Below, piece by piece: positions 25,424 to 35,556 of a DNA stretch of 64,000 bases (positions within the stretch are counted from its first letter, which is position 1; every line of letters begins with the position of its first letter). Source of the DNA: Sulfurospirillum diekertiae (lineage in GTDB: Bacteria > Campylobacterota > Campylobacteria > Campylobacterales > Sulfurospirillaceae); NCBI RefSeq assembly GCF_002162315.1, contig NZ_CP021416.1:2492207-2556206 (forward strand). Direction: 5' to 3'. Made by a program: the position numbers and the translations under genes. Under the pieces are notes generated by a model, which was not told the DNA's origin, did not search any database, and saw nothing but the letters and a program-made list of their open reading frames with translations.

Positions 25424-26014
25424 TTATAATGATATTGTACCCTCTCCACCAAAAAGCATCTCAATCGTGCCAAAGGCATTACCAATTTTTCCAACTTTGA
25501 GCTTATCACTCACACCAAAAAACTCTAAGCAGACGCCACAAGAATAAATCTCAACGCCTTTCGCTTCAAGCGCTTTAAGCACTTCCATAATAGGCGCACT
25601 CTCATCCGCGGTTGTTAAGAGGACAGCTTGATTGACACACACAATGCGACGAGGTAGTTTAGGAAGCTCTAAAGTGGATTTTAAAAAGCCAACAATCAAT
25701 TTTGCACCCAGTTCGCCTTCACCGACTTTATCGCTTTTAAGAAACAAGGTTTTGTCTAAAAACTTCTCATCTTTAGCATCCGCTACAACATTACATGTAA
25801 AGCCTTTGACGATCGTAATAAGAGTTTTGCCTTCCGCTAAATCTTGCACTCTTACGTCAAATCCGCCATTTTGTGCAAAACGAGTCACGTTTTCTTTGGA
25901 AGCCAATGAACTCACTGTCACTTCAAGAACAGAATCATTTGGGAGTGTTTCCAACGCTTTTTTTGTTTGTAAAACGGGTTCTGGGCATGCCAAGCCACTA
26001 CAATCTAATTTCAT
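25424..26014 (-). CDS. yedF: YedF, selenium-metabolism protein (TusA-like plus DsrE-like)
   Basis: A 196-residue protein with two parts. Residues 1-75 are a TusA-like domain with the CPEPVLQTKKAL motif after LDCSGLA; residues 90-196 are a DsrE-like domain with CSCGVCLEFFGV-type cysteines (YSCGVCLEFFG). This two-domain form, next to selD, is the YedF family proposed to deliver reduced selenium or sulfur. Cys11 in LACPEP is the likely carrier residue. It is transcribed into selD with a 115-base gap. Confidence 0.9.
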   Translation of the reverse strand: MKLDCSGLACPEPVLQTKKALETLPNDSVLEVTVSSLASKENVTRFAQNGGFDVRVQDLAEGKTLITIVKGFTCNVVADAKDEKFLDKTLFLKSDKVGEGELGAKLIVGFLKSTLELPKLPRRIVCVNQAVLLTTADESAPIMEVLKALEAKGVEIYSCGVCLEFFGVSDKLKVGKIGNAFGTIEMLFGGEGTISL

Positions 26015-26062
26015 GATTTTCTCCAGTAAGTATAATTAAGTTAGTCTAAACCTTAGACCTAA

Positions 26063-26096
26063 AAAAAGAGGGAAGAGAGGATAAAATCCTCTCTTA
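26063..26096 (-). terminator. Terminator after the 62-residue gene, minus strand
   Basis: AAGAGAGGAT (26073-26082) pairs with ATCCTCTCTT (26086-26095); on the minus strand the helix overlaps the stop codon and is followed by CCCTCTTTTTTTA. Confidence 0.7.
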
Positions 26097-26282
26097 TTTT
26101 GCATTCATTATTTTTTCAATCCACGCACTTGCTTTTTCTACACTGTCAAATTTTTGACTTTTTGCCACTTGATTTTGACCTTCGTAAAAACGAACACGAA
26201 TACCATCTTGTACCTCATCAATTTTGATACGTGTAATACGGTCAGCATTGAGGTAAACTCTATCGTTTAGTTTCACAAACAT
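26094..26282 (-). CDS. Small beta-rich protein, unknown
   Basis: A 62-residue protein with alternating short strands (FVKLNDRVYLNADRITRIKIDE, GIRVRFYEGQNQV) and a C-terminal helix (SVEKASAWIEKIMNA). I recognise no named family. It has a good AAAGGAG ribosome site and its own terminator, so it is a separate unit upstream of yedF. Confidence 0.7.
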   Translation of the reverse strand: MFVKLNDRVYLNADRITRIKIDEVQDGIRVRFYEGQNQVAKSQKFDSVEKASAWIEKIMNAK

Positions 26283-26404
26283 TGTAAACTCCTTTATCTT
26301 TATTGGCTTTATTCTAGCACGATTTTGGTAAATTATGAATTTAGGAAATTGTTTTGTGTTATACTTTAGAATGTAAATATTTTTACCATGAAAAGGTCAC
26401 AATT

Positions 26405-27187
26405 ATGGCACATCTATTTTGGATCTTTTTTATAACCTTAACATCAACATCTATACTCAGCGCAGATGTGCTCTCGACGATTTTTGAAACAAAAAAAATA
26501 CGTGTTTGCATTTGGCCAGAGTATTATGGTATCTCTTATGTCAATCCAAGAACGCAAGAGCTCACCGGTATTGACATTGATTTAGCTAAAGAGTTTGCCA
26601 AAGATTTGGGTGTCAGTGTAGAGTTTAAATCCAGCTCGTTTGCAACACTCATTCAAGACATAAACACACATTATTGCGATATAGCCATGTTTGCCATCGG
26701 TCATACGGAAGAGCGAAAAAAATACCTTACCCTTACAACACCTCATCTTGCCAGCGATGTCTATGCTATTGCTGCCAAAAGTAACCGCCGTATTCAAACA
26801 TGGGATGACATTGATAAAGAAGGTGTTGTCGTTGCGGTTGCTAAGGGAACTTACCATGTGAAACTCATGCAAAATTCCCTCAAAAATGCCAAACTGCTTA
26901 TCGTCGATTCTCTTCACGCAAGAGAACAAGAGGTTGAAGCTGGACGTGCTGATGTTTTTATGACCGATTACCCTTTTGGTATTTATATGCTTGAAGAACA
27001 AGAGTGGGCAAAGCTAATCAAACCGACTAAACCATTTCATATCACCCCTTATGGTTGGGCAATAGCACAAAATGAGCCTTCTTTGGAGCAGAAAGTTGAA
27101 GCCTTTATTCAGGCTATTAAACATGATGGTAGGCTGTTAAGCGCTGCAAAACGCCACCACTTAGAACCTATTGTCGTGCTCGAGTAA
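26405..27187 (+). CDS. Periplasmic solute-binding protein (family 3), sensory partner
   Basis: A 260-residue SBP family 3 protein with a signal peptide (WIFFITLTSTSILSA) and the family patterns VCIWPEYYGISYVNP, GIDIDLAKEFAKDLG and GRADVFMTDYPFG. It lacks a permease next to it; instead it overlaps or abuts the diguanylate cyclase gene, five bases away. It may feed ligand information to that sensor rather than to a transporter; this is inference from context. The ATG at 26405 follows AAAGGTC; a start at 26354 has no ribosome site. Confidence 0.85.
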   Translation: MAHLFWIFFITLTSTSILSADVLSTIFETKKIRVCIWPEYYGISYVNPRTQELTGIDIDLAKEFAKDLGVSVEFKSSSFATLIQDINTHYCDIAMFAIGHTEERKKYLTLTTPHLASDVYAIAAKSNRRIQTWDDIDKEGVVVAVAKGTYHVKLMQNSLKNAKLLIVDSLHAREQEVEAGRADVFMTDYPFGIYMLEEQEWAKLIKPTKPFHITPYGWAIAQNEPSLEQKVEAFIQAIKHDGRLLSAAKRHHLEPIVVLE

Positions 27188-27191
27188 TTCT

Positions 27192-29439
27192 ATGAAACAG
27201 TTTTTGTTGGAGGAGAGAAAGGTCACTCGGTATATTATCGCAGCGATTGCCATTTTTGCGATAATTATTGGGTTTATCATTATGGCACTCTCAAGCTTAC
27301 GCCAAGAAGCCATCCAAACACATCGTCATATTGCCAATCTTCATGCCTATACAATTGAAGAACATTTTTCTCAAATCCTTCAGCATGCTAGTATCACCAT
27401 AGATCGTATCCCACTTTTAAGTAATGAATCAACCTCTGATGTTGCTCTTGCTCCCGTTTTTACTGAACTATTGCATAATGCACCCTATTTACGCTCACTC
27501 TCTCTTTTAAATGACGAAGGTGTTATCATCGCAAGTTCTCATGAAGCCAATATTGGCAAAAAAGTACCCGTAGAAAATTTTTTTGCCTATCCCTTTTGGA
27601 GAAACGCCCTTGTTACGCATTGGTGTTCCATGGGCAGGAAGAGATTTTGATAATGCCCATTCTAGTAGTATTGAAAAACCTATACCTTCTTCAGAGATAA
27701 CCTTTTTGCCTCTGCTCAAAAAAGTCTTTTTCGAAGATAGGCTGTATTATATCATCGCCAACATCAACATTGATTATCTTACCAATCGCTATACAAACAC
27801 CCTACCCATAGATCAAGGCACTGTCTCTTTGTGGAGACTTGATGGCACACTCTTAGTTTCAACCAATCCCCAATTATACCTTGGTGCTTCACACTATAAT
27901 TTGAGCCATTGGCAACAAGAAAACGAAGACTTTTTTGCCCACCTACGAGATGAAACACATTCTCTTTTAGATGTGTTTCGCCTCGCTAAAATTTTTCCTT
28001 TTATTGTAGAAATTCAAACGAATGAGGTCAATACCCTTGGTTATTGGGATAAAGAACGTCAAAAAATGCTGGGTATCATCATACTTCTTATGACACTGAC
28101 GTGTGGCCTAACACTAGCATTGATTGTACGTTATTACAATGAAAACAGTCGCCAAAGAGAACAACTTTCCTATGAAAAACAGTTTCGTGTTGCCATGGAA
28201 GCAACACAAACTGGTCTTTGGACATGGAATCTAAAGACAAATCAAGTGACGTGGGATACACAATGCTTTTTACTCCTTGGCTATCAACCCCACTCTTTTG
28301 AGACACCCTGGGATAAAATTTACGAACTAACACATCCTGATGATGCACAGGATATGCTACCCTCAATTCAAGATCAGATTCTTGCTCAAGCAACCTTTCT
28401 AATTGAACGTCGAATGAAAATGGCTTCTGGTGAATGGGTCTGGATACAAGTAAGAGGTAAAGTCATTGAATTTTCAGAGCAAAATGAACCTTTACTGCTT
28501 ACAGGTGTTTATATTAACATTGACACGCAGAAGAAAATTGAACAACTACACCTTTCCGCCGTTGCATTTGAAACACAAGAGGCTATTCTTATCACTGATG
28601 TTAAAGAAAAAATTTTAAAGGTAAATGAGGCTTTTACACGTATTACGGGCTATAGTGACAATGAAATCCTTGGCCAAACACCCCGAGTCCTTCATTCAGG
28701 CTATCACGATAAAGCTTTTTATCAAGCGATGTGGAAAGCATTACTTGAAGAAGGTTTTTGGCAAGGTGAACTTTGGAATAAGCGAAAAAATGGCGAAATT
28801 TATGCAGAATTTATCACCATTACCTCTATTCGCAATGATCAAGGTACCATCACCCACTTTATCGCCAATTTTAACGACATAACCACCAATAAAGTAGAAC
28901 AGCTAAAGATTCAAGAACTGGCTTACTATGATCCTCTAACCCGTCTGGCAAACCGTCGCTTATTAGAAGAATCTTTGCACAAAACCTTAAAACATTGTCT
29001 TTATGAGAGCCATTTAGGAGCATTGCTCTTTATTGATTTGGATTACTTCAAAGAGCTCAATGATACGTTTGGACACGATGCAGGCGATATGCTTCTGATT
29101 CAAACGGCAGCACGTCTTAAAGAGACGATCAGGGAGAGTGATCTTGTTGCACGACTTGGTGGTGATGAGTTTATTGTCTTACTCAAAGATATTGGTAAAC
29201 AGCACGGTAGTGCTAATCATCTAACAGAAAATATTGCACATAAAATTCTCTCACTTTTATGCAAGCCTTATGCCTTAGCACATGGGAATTATCAACTGGG
29301 GGCAAGTATTGGGTGTACTATTTTTGGAAATGATCCTAAAAAAGACAGTACGATGATTCTCAAAGAGGCTGACCTTGCCATGTACCAAGCCAAAGAAAAA
29401 GGGCGCAATCAGATTTGCTTTTATAAGACCTCTTCTTAA
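27192..29439 (+). pseudogene. Diguanylate cyclase with periplasmic sensor and two PAS domains, frameshifted
   Basis: One gene read in two frames. The first part (27192 to about 27580) holds a membrane helix (residues 12-35) and the start of a periplasmic Cache-like sensor; the second (from about 27580) holds the rest of the sensor with LPIPFGETPLLRIGVPWAGRDF, a second membrane helix, two PAS domains and a GGDEF domain with LGGDEF and the inhibitory RESD five residues before it. No EAL domain follows. The frame changes in a run of seven T at 27578-27584; one T fewer would join VPVENF to LPIPFG and restore a product of about 748 residues. It could be a sequencing error. If intact it makes c-di-GMP in response to a periplasmic ligand. 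Confidence 0.8.
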
Positions 29440-29464
29440 CTATAATTTTTTAACACTTCAATAA

Positions 29465-29480
29465 GTTTGCATATGCAAAC
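29465..29480. promoter_or_regulatory. Perfect 16-bp palindrome, likely MarR operator
   Basis: GTTTGCATATGCAAAC lies 14-29 bases upstream of the marR-type start codon, between the ribosome site and the upstream gene. MarR proteins bind palindromes of this length and usually repress their own operon. Confidence 0.65.
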
Positions 29481-29493
29481 ATTTGGAGTACCT

Positions 29494-29907
29494 ATGAAAG
29501 AAACACTTAACAATACAGTCGGCTTTCGAGTTGCACGTGTTGCCAATCATATCAACCAAACCATCAATACCCTTTTAAGTGAATATGGCATTGCGCCTGA
29601 GCAGAGAATTTTACTTGAAATTCTTACCTCATGTGAAAAAGTTAATCAAACAACATTGGCAACACTTTTAAATAAAAGCCACACAACCATCAGCCGAACA
29701 CTCGATTCACTGGAAAAAAAAGAGTTGATTGTTAAAAAATCAGTTGAAGGCGATAAGCGTGCTAATGTTATTGCTGTAACGCCACAAGGACAAGCACTTT
29801 TAGAAAGAACGGAAGCCTGTGTACTAGCATTTCGGAATACTTTAGCCCAAAAGCTAACCGATGAAGAGCGAAAAATGCTCTTTACCCTTCTAGACAAACT
29901 CTCTTAA
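29494..29907 (+). CDS. MarR-family transcriptional regulator
   Basis: A 137-residue winged-helix protein with the MarR pattern: NQTTLATLLNKSHTTISRTLDSLEKKELIVKKSVEGDKRANVIAVTPQGQALL, in which the Asp-Lys-Arg of the wing is conserved. It probably represses itself and the MFS gene eight bases downstream through the palindrome at 29465. The ATG at 29494 follows TTGGAG. A frame from 29467 would put the palindrome inside the gene, which I think less likely. Confidence 0.88.
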   Translation: MKETLNNTVGFRVARVANHINQTINTLLSEYGIAPEQRILLEILTSCEKVNQTTLATLLNKSHTTISRTLDSLEKKELIVKKSVEGDKRANVIAVTPQGQALLERTEACVLAFRNTLAQKLTDEERKMLFTLLDKLS

Positions 29908-29915
29908 GGCATTTC

Positions 29916-31067
29916 ATGAGTCAAATACACAGCAATAATCTCGCACAAAAAGTCACTGTTTTCGCAACTTTTCTCGCATTTATGGGTATGGGTGTGGTTG
30001 ATCCCATCCTTCCGGACATCGCACAACATCTTGGGGCAACGAGCCGGCAAGTCGAACTTCTGTTTACAACGTATATTTTTATGATGGCACTGATTATGAT
30101 TCCTGCGGGAATGCTTGCCAGTAAATTAGGAGATAAGCGCGTCATGGCTTTGGGACTTGCTATTGTTGCTATTTCTGCCCTTTTGTGCGCAACGGCACAA
30201 AATATTACGATGTTAGCGATTTTTCGAGCAGGCTGGGGATATGGGAATGCACATTTTTTTGCAACAGCGCTTATTCTTTTAATTGCACTCTCAAGCGATC
30301 ACCACAAAGCTATTGGCTTATTTGAAGGCTCTATCGGATTTGGTATTGCAGCAGGTCCTCTTTTAGGAGGCTTTGTCGGGCAATACTCATGGCGCTACCC
30401 TTTTTTAGTCACAGGTACGTTAACCGTTATCGCTTTTTTATTGGTGGTCATTTTTGTTAAAAACCCCAAAGAAAAGAAATCCCATAAACCAGCTGGTCTA
30501 CAAGAGCTTAAAGCCTTATTTCACGATGCAAAATTCGTCAAAATTTCATTAGCAGCTATGCTCTATTACTATGGATTTTTTGTGGTACTTGCGTATTCAC
30601 CCTTAGTGATTCAAATGACACCTATTAAGATTGGACTGCTCTTTTTTGGATGGGGATTTGCATTGGCTCTTGGTTCGGTAGTCCTGAGTACACAGCTTGA
30701 ACGAAGGTGGAAAGCTAAAGAGATCATCCCTGTTGTTTTGTCTCTTTTTGCTCTTGTTTTAGTAGCACTTATGAGTGTCAATTCACTGACATTTATGGCA
30801 ATTTTCATCATTTTAAGCGGTTTACTTTCGGGAATCAATAACTCTTTATTTACAACATACGTTATGGAATCACACTTTGAACGCAATATTATCTCAGGTG
30901 GCTATAATTTTTTACGCTGGATGGGTGCAGCTATCGCCCCCATCGCATCAGGGTTTATCGGTGAAACGGTGGGACTTAAAATTCCTTATCTTGTCGCAGC
31001 CTGTTTATCACTTTTGTCTTTGGCGCTCATAACCCATACCAATAAAAAACATACAAAAGCACTCTAG
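29916..31067 (+). CDS. MFS multidrug or drug/metabolite exporter
   Basis: A 383-residue major facilitator protein with 12 helices, of the DHA1 type: MGMGVVDPILPDIAQHLGATSRQVELLFTTYIFMMAL in helix 1-2, and the motif-A loop GMLASKLGDKRVMALG between helices 2 and 3. It probably exports a toxic small molecule by proton antiport under control of the MarR protein encoded upstream. Confidence 0.88.
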   Translation: MSQIHSNNLAQKVTVFATFLAFMGMGVVDPILPDIAQHLGATSRQVELLFTTYIFMMALIMIPAGMLASKLGDKRVMALGLAIVAISALLCATAQNITMLAIFRAGWGYGNAHFFATALILLIALSSDHHKAIGLFEGSIGFGIAAGPLLGGFVGQYSWRYPFLVTGTLTVIAFLLVVIFVKNPKEKKSHKPAGLQELKALFHDAKFVKISLAAMLYYYGFFVVLAYSPLVIQMTPIKIGLLFFGWGFALALGSVVLSTQLERRWKAKEIIPVVLSLFALVLVALMSVNSLTFMAIFIILSGLLSGINNSLFTTYVMESHFERNIISGGYNFLRWMGAAIAPIASGFIGETVGLKIPYLVAACLSLLSLALITHTNKKHTKAL

Positions 31068-31192
31068 CAATGCCTACACTATCTTTCGAATAAAAGGAGT
31101 GTAACTACCAACAAAAAGCGGATCAAAAATTGCTTTTCGTTTGTATGTTCCTGCCCTGCGGGAATTTTCATGCATCCAAAAGGAAATGCACC

Positions 31193-31816
31193 ATGAAAGT
31201 TTACGGGATAGTGTTAGCATGTATCACAACTACTTTGTTAGCGGATCTTGCCTATTTTGAGCGTGATGTCAATAGTACACAACTGGAACAATGCAAGGCC
31301 TTTTTCACAAAAGAGAAAGATGTTAAAACGATTCATCTGCTCAATGGACAAACCCTAGAATTTAAAGATGAATATCTGGGCGATGACCCTGAGTACAAAA
31401 CACTCCTTTACACGCTCAAAGGCTGTTTTTTCAAAGAAAAATATCTTATCTACAGTGATTTTATGCCCGATAGTGAAGCCTATTATGCCCTTGATTTACG
31501 CGATGGTAAGGGAATAAGACTCGATGGCATGCCTTATCTCAGCCCTACTCAAAACTATTTTGTAACAGAAGCAGAAGAGTCCCACCGCATCAGTGTTTAT
31601 ACCCTTGAGCAAGATCGTATACTCAAAGTTTTTACCCACAAATTTCATGCGCAGTGCATTACGCAACACACGGCATGGGTAGATGATCACACGCTCAGTT
31701 TTGAACTTGAATGTGATGGAATCTTTGATGAAGATACCAATACAACTAAAGAAAACACCATAGAGATATTCAAACTGATCTATAAAGATTCAAAATGGGA
31801 GATAATACAACCCTAA
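31193..31816 (+). CDS. Secreted protein, unknown
   Basis: A 207-residue protein with a short signal peptide (VYGIVLACITTTLLA). The mature part is beta-rich and acidic with three cysteines (QLEQCKAF, LKGCFF, HAQCIT) and one near ECDGIF. I recognise no family. The ATG at 31193 follows AAAAGGA; a longer frame from 31130 has a poor start. Confidence 0.65.
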   Translation: MKVYGIVLACITTTLLADLAYFERDVNSTQLEQCKAFFTKEKDVKTIHLLNGQTLEFKDEYLGDDPEYKTLLYTLKGCFFKEKYLIYSDFMPDSEAYYALDLRDGKGIRLDGMPYLSPTQNYFVTEAEESHRISVYTLEQDRILKVFTHKFHAQCITQHTAWVDDHTLSFELECDGIFDEDTNTTKENTIEIFKLIYKDSKWEIIQP

Positions 31817-31896
31817 ATCTTGGTTTAAAAGGGCAACCCTAAAAGCAAGCAGTAATGTTCATAAACAAGAGTATACTAGGTTTGAAAGGCTCTTAC

Positions 31897-32550
31897 ATGA
31901 ACGATCAGCAGCTTCTCTCCCTTTTTGTAGGGATTATTATGGTGTGCATGGTCATTATTGCCACCGCTATTGTTTTGCTCACCATCAAACATATCCAAAC
32001 CATGCACAAAGCAACCGCGTTTATCGCTCTTAGCCAAAATGAACTGAGCACTTTGTGCCAAAAAGCCACATTTATGCTAGACGATGTCAGCGAACTCATA
32101 GCTGGACTCGAAGAAAAAAGTCACTTCCTAGCACTTAAGGCCTCTGGTGGTATCGCTCAACTCACCAATGTCTCTCTTGCCATTAAAACATTTTCGCAGC
32201 TATTTAACAAAAATTCAACCCAAAAAGAGGATACAATGAATCAAAACCATTTACTCAGTTTCGCACTCGGTGCGACTATTACAGGTATTAGTGCCTATTA
32301 TGTGTATAAAAACAAAGATGAGCTTACATGTAAACTCAATGACCTTGAAGAGACATTAGTCGATGACTACGAAGTTTTGATTGAGAAAGCCAAAACAAAA
32401 TTTGAAGCATTAAGCCAAGCCTTTCAAGAGACAACTCAAAAAGCGATGAACACCGATATGGATGATGTCATGAAAGGGAGTGAAATCAAACACTTAATGA
32501 AAAAACTTGATAAGCTTCAAAAAGAGATCCAAGTTCTCACTAAAAATTAA
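31897..32550 (+). CDS. Membrane protein: DUF948-like front joined to YtxH-like rear
   Basis: A 217-residue frame in two parts. Residues 1-110 have one N-terminal helix (LFVGIIMVCMVIIATAIVLL) and an amphipathic coil as in DUF948 proteins. From residue 114 a second start-like sequence, MNQNHLLSFALGATITGISAYYVYKNKDEL, opens a YtxH-like unit with a helix and coiled-coil. AGAGGA sits eight bases before the ATG at 32236, so the rear may be made separately from an internal start. The parts are usually separate genes in other bacteria. The stop overlaps that of the convergent gene by four bases. Confidence 0.6.
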   Translation: MNDQQLLSLFVGIIMVCMVIIATAIVLLTIKHIQTMHKATAFIALSQNELSTLCQKATFMLDDVSELIAGLEEKSHFLALKASGGIAQLTNVSLAIKTFSQLFNKNSTQKEDTMNQNHLLSFALGATITGISAYYVYKNKDELTCKLNDLEETLVDDYEVLIEKAKTKFEALSQAFQETTQKAMNTDMDDVMKGSEIKHLMKKLDKLQKEIQVLTKN

Positions 32551-33642
32551 CCCTTTGTGACACCGACCTGCGCATGACCAAGATTTGAGCGATTGGCTTT
32601 GCGTAAGGCTCTAAGCGTCGTAAGTGCCAGTGCAATAATTGCAGGGCCTAAGATAAATCCCCAAAATCCAAATGTAGCAAGTCCACCCACAATCGCAAAA
32701 AAGATGATAAATTCATTGATGCGTTTTTTGCCATTACTGAGTATTTTATTGACAAAATTAAGAAGAACCAACTTGACGATATTGTCAATAAAAAAAGCCA
32801 AAATAGCCCACGAATACGCCGCAATCACTATGGCATTAAAGGTATTACCTTGAAAGTATTCATTTGCTGCAATCGGCATCCACACCAGCGCTGTTCCTGC
32901 AATCGGAATAATCGACGAAATCCCCGCTAAAAACCCTAATAATAAAGCGTTGTACCCATCAAAAAATGCAATGAAAACACCAAAGGCAATGCCTTGTGCC
33001 ACCATCACACCCGTAAGAGAGTAAAAAACCACCGCCATAGTCGTTGTCATCTCCTCTAAAAAATCCCGCTTGGTAGAACGACTGAGCGGAATAATAGGGA
33101 ACAAAAACAGGATGATTTTGCGTCCGTATAGGCTTAGGAAAAAGAAAAATACGATTATTATTGCCATATCCATCAACATGGACATAAACATTTTAAGACC
33201 ATTTCCAAGCCAGCTCGCTAAAAAAGCAATAATTTCGTCTTTATGAAGTTTTGACATTTCAATAAGACTTTCAATGGGAGTCACAAGCCATGTCATATAA
33301 CTCGGCAGATGCTTACTTTGTTCTTCTATTTGATCGCCGATGGAGCGAATCATATCCAGCGTATCAGAGGGATGACTGAGAAGATTGAATAAAAAAAGTG
33401 TAATCGGCACAAAAATAATCAGTGAAAAAACTAACGTGACAATACTTGCCGAAAGCACAGATGCACTCTTTTTAAGTACATCATATTTGGATAGAAACCG
33501 CTCAAGAAGATGATGTAGCGGAGAAACGGCCATTGCCATCAAAAGGGCAACACAAAAAACTTTTTAAAAATGGGAAAAAGAGCCAAAGAATCAGTGCTAA
33601 AATGCCACATCCGAGCCAACGTAAAAAAGAGTTTTGTGCCAT
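32547..33642 (-). pseudogene. AI-2E family transporter, frameshifted near its 5' end
   Basis: The main frame (33542-32547, 331 residues) is a typical AI-2E/PerM-family membrane protein with about seven helices (GFLAGISSIIPIAGTALVWMPIAA, FGFWGFILGPAIIALALTTLRAL). Its start lacks the first helix. In another frame from ATG 33642 (AQNSFLRWLGCGILALILWLFFPFLKS) that first helix is present and joins FVALLMAMAVSP if one T is removed from a run of six (33554-33559 on the plus strand). So the gene is either frameshifted or wrongly read. The substrate is not predictable. Confidence 0.8.
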
Positions 33643-33735
33643 GGTTTCTGCCTTTGAAGTACTGAATAACATCAGTTAGTCCACAGTATACCTGAATACC
33701 CTTTCCTTCAAGATTTGACTCTGAAATACACTCCT

Positions 33736-34773
33736 CTAGGCTTCTTTAGAAGGCACTTTTATCGCCGATTTGGCAAAACTCACATACACATTTTGAGAAG
33801 GGTAAAAGTGGTAACGCTTAAAGTATTCAAAGCTCTCCACACACTCTAAGAGATGATTGCCGATGACAATTTTGAGTGAAATCTCATTGGTTTTGGTGAC
33901 ATGCAACACATCACGTATGATGCCTGTCAAATAGACCGTATCATCTTTACATGTAAAAGGTTCAATCGAGACTGAAATATCACGTGGGTTAATCGCCACA
34001 CCTCGTTTTTCGCCGATACGATAGCTTTTTGGTAATGACATACTTTGATTTTCATCAAAGTCAAAAAAGCGCTCATCCCCACTTTCACGCCATTTACCGA
34101 CGATGAGATTGGTTGTTGAAAAATCCATCAAACGTCCAAAATGAAGCCCAACTTTACGTGTAGCAATTTCATTGAGCCACAAAAGATCATGACTGGCAAT
34201 GACAATGGTAGTTCCCCACACTTGATTGGCATGTAAAATAGCATCGGTAAATTGTGGAACACCGCTGTAATCAAGACTATTGGTTGGTTCATCAAGTAAA
34301 AGCATCTTTGGATGAAGGACGAGTCGTGAAGCCAATGCCACACGTTGAGTCTCTCCACTGGAAAGTTCATGCCATGCCCTATGTAAAAATTTTTTAGGCA
34401 AAAGTCCAACTAACTCTAACGCTTCATTCATTCGCTCTGGTGCATCTTCAAGGGTTCCTCTGATTTTGAGTCCAAAGAGAAGATTCTCTCGTACACTACG
34501 TTTGAGTAGGTAAGGTTCCGGCAATAAAATACCAATTTCGCGCTTGAGGGACAAAGGGATGGAACTCGCATCAAAACCACGATAACAAAGCGTGCCACTT
34601 TGTGCTGCTTCTAAAAAGGCAAGGTGGCGTAAAAGCGTACTTTTGCCACTACCATTTGAACCTACGAGTCCTAAAATTTCACCTTCATATACCTGTAATG
34701 TTTGAATGTCCAAAACAGGCTTTTCACCATACAACGTTCGTAAATTTTTAAGTTCATACATGACCGTATTCAT
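33736..34773 (-). CDS. tupC: Tungstate ABC transporter ATPase (TupC)
   Basis: A 345-residue ATPase: Walker A GSNGSGKST, signature LSSGETQRVALASRL, Walker B MLLLDEPT, switch His in IASHDLLWL. A C-terminal part of about 110 residues (RIGEKRGVAINPRDISVSIEPFTC) is TOBE/Mop-like and could sense oxyanion. It overlaps tupB by four bases. The TupB/TupA pairing makes tungstate the likely substrate; the family also includes some molybdate systems. A copy of TTACATGTAA falls inside at 33947. Confidence 0.88.
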   Translation of the reverse strand: MNTVMYELKNLRTLYGEKPVLDIQTLQVYEGEILGLVGSNGSGKSTLLRHLAFLEAAQSGTLCYRGFDASSIPLSLKREIGILLPEPYLLKRSVRENLLFGLKIRGTLEDAPERMNEALELVGLLPKKFLHRAWHELSSGETQRVALASRLVLHPKMLLLDEPTNSLDYSGVPQFTDAILHANQVWGTTIVIASHDLLWLNEIATRKVGLHFGRLMDFSTTNLIVGKWRESGDERFFDFDENQSMSLPKSYRIGEKRGVAINPRDISVSIEPFTCKDDTVYLTGIIRDVLHVTKTNEISLKIVIGNHLLECVESFEYFKRYHFYPSQNVYVSFAKSAIKVPSKEA

Positions 34774-35471
34774 ACAACGATTCTCGCGCGTTTTTTCAAA
34801 AAGAAGAGCATAAAATTAAGCGAAAAAGCGATGCTCATCAATACCAATCCAAGTGAAATACCCATGGCAAATTCGCCTTTGTTAGTTTCTAATGAGATCG
34901 CCGTGGTAATGGTACGGGTAAACCACTTGATATTCCCGCCAATCATCATTGCTATGCCCACTTCTGCTACCACACGACCATATGCAGCAACAGCAACGGC
35001 GATCAATGCATGACGAAGCTCCCAAACAACGCTTCGAATCATTTGTGCCATCGTTAATCCAAAGGAGGCAAGTGTGAGGTAAAGTTTTTTCTCCATTCCT
35101 TCAACAGCCGTAGCACTCAATGAGACAATAATCGGCAATGCCAAAAGTGTTTGCCCAATCACAATGCCCGGTAAGGTGTAAAGCAGTTCATAGCTTCCAA
35201 ATGGTCCACGGTTAGAGATAAACGCGTAAACAATCAGACCTACCACTACCGTTGGAATGGCAAGAAGGGTGTCGGAAAGAAGCTTGAAAAATTTTCGCCC
35301 AGGAAATTGAAAAAAGCCCAAACAGAACCCTAATGGCAACCCAATAACAATGCTAAAAATAATAGAAAGAGTTGAACTTTTTAGCGTCACATCAACCGCC
35401 GAGATCGTTTCAGGATCAAGGTTAACAAGTAACCAAAAAGCTTCTTTTAAGCCCGATAAAATAAAATCCAA
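34770..35471 (-). CDS. tupB: Tungstate ABC transporter permease (TupB)
   Basis: A 233-residue permease with about five helices and the EAA-like segment EKKLYLTLASFGLTMAQMIRSVVWELRHALIAVAVAAYGRVVAEVG, as in TupB. It is divergent from tupA with 85 bases between the starts; that gap holds a TTACATGTAA palindrome at 35486. It lies directly before tupC with a four-base overlap. Confidence 0.9.
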   Translation of the reverse strand: MDFILSGLKEAFWLLVNLDPETISAVDVTLKSSTLSIIFSIVIGLPLGFCLGFFQFPGRKFFKLLSDTLLAIPTVVVGLIVYAFISNRGPFGSYELLYTLPGIVIGQTLLALPIIVSLSATAVEGMEKKLYLTLASFGLTMAQMIRSVVWELRHALIAVAVAAYGRVVAEVGIAMMIGGNIKWFTRTITTAISLETNKGEFAMGISLGLVLMSIAFSLNFMLFFLKKRARIVV

Positions 35472-35556
35472 AATTATCCCTACTTTTACATGTAATTTAA
35501 AAAAAGATACGCTACACTACAAACATGCTAAATAAACATATTCGGAGGATTATTCA

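Noticed and set aside
35472-35556. A ModE box between tupA and tupB
   Set aside because: No CGTTATA or TATAACG half-site is present; only the dispersed palindrome is.
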